Shown here: positions 63,311 to 64,000 of the stretch, piece by piece
How the letters are laid out: the number at the start of each line of letters is the position of its first letter
Numbering within the stretch: position 1 is the stretch's first letter
From: Planctomycetaceae bacterium
GTDB lineage: Bacteria > Planctomycetota > Planctomycetia > Planctomycetales > Planctomycetaceae
Assembly (NCBI GenBank): GCA_002726205.1
Contig: PBSL01000006.1
Span: forward strand, 1-64,000
DNA: 64,000 nt
Direction: 5' to 3'
Program-made: the position numbers and the translations under genes
The notes under the pieces: model-generated
Told to the model about the DNA's origin: nothing
The model's input: only the letters and a program-made list of their open reading frames with translations
The model's database searches: none

Positions 63311-64000
63311 ATGCGGCTTGTCCACCTCGTCTCAGCAACCGCCGTGCTGATCATATGCCAGGGCCCGGCCAGCTCGGCTGAACCAGCCAAACGACCCAAT
63401 TTCGTTTTCCTGGTTTCCGAGGACAACTCGCTGCACTACATGAAACTTTACGGGGCAAAACACGGCGAGACCCCCAGCATCGCCGCTCTGGCGCGCCACG
63501 GCCTGGTCTTCAATCACGCCTTCTCCTGCAGTCCCGTGTGTTCGGTGGCCCGATCCACACTGGCAACCGGGATCTTCGCCCCCCGCGGAGGATTTCAATA
63601 TCACCGCAAGATGCAACTCGCCCCGTTGCCGACGGGTGTCGTGCCCTGGTCGGCCGTTCTCAAGGACAACGGCTACTACACGACGAACCGGCGAAAGACC
63701 GACTACAACTTCCAACACAGACTAAAACGTCTGTGGAACGAATCCTCGGCACGAGCTTCCTGGCGAAACCGGCTCCGCCCGGACATGCCCTTCTTTCACA
63801 TGCAGTCTTTCGGGCAGTCACACGAAAGTTCCCTGCATTTTCCGACCCGTCAACTCAAGCAACCCACGACAGTCTCACCCAATGCGGTGGAATTGCCACC
63901 CTATCATCCTGACACACCGACCTTCCGATACACCCACGCGCGTTATTTCGATCGCATCGGTGTCATCGACAAGCAAATCGGCCGGCTGGTGTCGCAACTC
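63311..64000 (+). CDS. Sulfatase (S1 type), 5' part (gene continues beyond window)
   Basis: 230 visible residues from ATG 63311; signal peptide about 1-23 (ASSAE). The first metal site is NFVFLVSEDNSLHYMKLYG, with ED-N instead of the usual DD. The formylglycine region reads SCSPVCSVARSTLATG, so the Cys77 motif is C-S-V-A-R rather than C-x-P-S-R. Then GYYTTNRRKTDYNF takes the place of the usual GKWHL region. It is probably a divergent planctomycete sulfatase subfamily. It lies 45 bp after the dehydrogenase gene. Confidence 0.8.
   Translation, partial: MRLVHLVSATAVLIICQGPASSAEPAKRPNFVFLVSEDNSLHYMKLYGAKHGETPSIAALARHGLVFNHAFSCSPVCSVARSTLATGIFAPRGGFQYHRKMQLAPLPTGVVPWSAVLKDNGYYTTNRRKTDYNFQHRLKRLWNESSARASWRNRLRPDMPFFHMQSFGQSHESSLHFPTRQLKQPTTVSPNAVELPPYHPDTPTFRYTHARYFDRIGVIDKQIGRLVSQL

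Noticed and set aside
1-64000. TGA reassigned as a sense codon throughout the genome
   Set aside because: Many genes in the window end with TGA followed by frames that do not look coding, so TGA is a normal stop here.
1-64000. tRNA, rRNA, CRISPR array or insertion sequence
   Set aside because: No matching repeats, transposase motifs or RNA gene signatures were seen in the gaps.

Overview
The window comes from a GC-rich bacterial chromosome, almost certainly a planctomycete (Planctomycetota). The markers are the paired DUF1553/DUF1549 cytochrome and DUF1501 Tat-exported genes, repeated sulfatases, DUF4838 and DUF1080 sugar-processing proteins, BNR sialidase-like proteins and many secreted proteins with unrecognised domains. 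No rRNA, tRNA, CRISPR array or insertion sequence was seen. I could not run searches, so family names rest on motifs read by eye.

Layout. 1-18188 is mostly secreted carbohydrate-related proteins: an FG-GAP protein end, a DUF1080 protein, TIM-barrel-like glycosidase candidates, a sialidase-like protein, a PSCyt1/LamG/DUF1549/DUF1553 protein with its DUF1501 partner, a beta-propeller, a large DUF4838 protein and a methyltransferase. 18531-24158 holds a TPR gene overlapping a polytopic membrane protein gene, a lipoprotein, a Tat-exported Fe/Mn-type superoxide dismutase, a decayed SGNH hydrolase gene and a C45-type acyltransferase. 24176-30043 has a sulfatase, a second sialidase-like protein, an FsR-like MFS transporter and an M14 peptidase/GATase-like fusion. 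30076-34768 contains feoA-feoB, a universal stress protein and a thioredoxin-like gene. 34814-48365 has a sugar isomerase-like protein, an Rrf2 regulator divergent from a DUF3365 heme protein, a second DUF4838 protein, two metallophosphatases, a GDPD fusion, a C69 peptidase and a beta-helix protein. 48704-56956 carries a protein behind a sigma-54-like promoter, a glycosidase candidate, an adaptor/permease pair and small enzymes. 57057-64000 has an alpha/beta hydrolase, a DUF1501 remnant next to an intact DUF1501 gene, a phosphonate-degradation operon (PhnZ-type HD protein, phnX, phnW, alcohol dehydrogenase) and the start of another sulfatase.

Most striking observation: two genes 3.7 kb apart are each interrupted by one in-frame TGA and are otherwise intact. 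In feoB the TGA (30214-30216) sits where FeoB proteins carry a Cys, and the 45 codons after it encode the expected FeoB C-terminus. In the thioredoxin-like gene at 33623-34768 the TGA directly follows a Cys codon, and about 300 uninterrupted codons follow. Nineteen bases after that TGA comes a perfect 6-bp hairpin with a GTG loop, extendable to 11 bp, which resembles a bacterial SECIS element. The simplest reading is two selenoprotein genes; nonsense mutations are the alternative. A second regulatory find is a perfect 22-bp palindrome between the Rrf2 gene and the DUF3365 heme gene.
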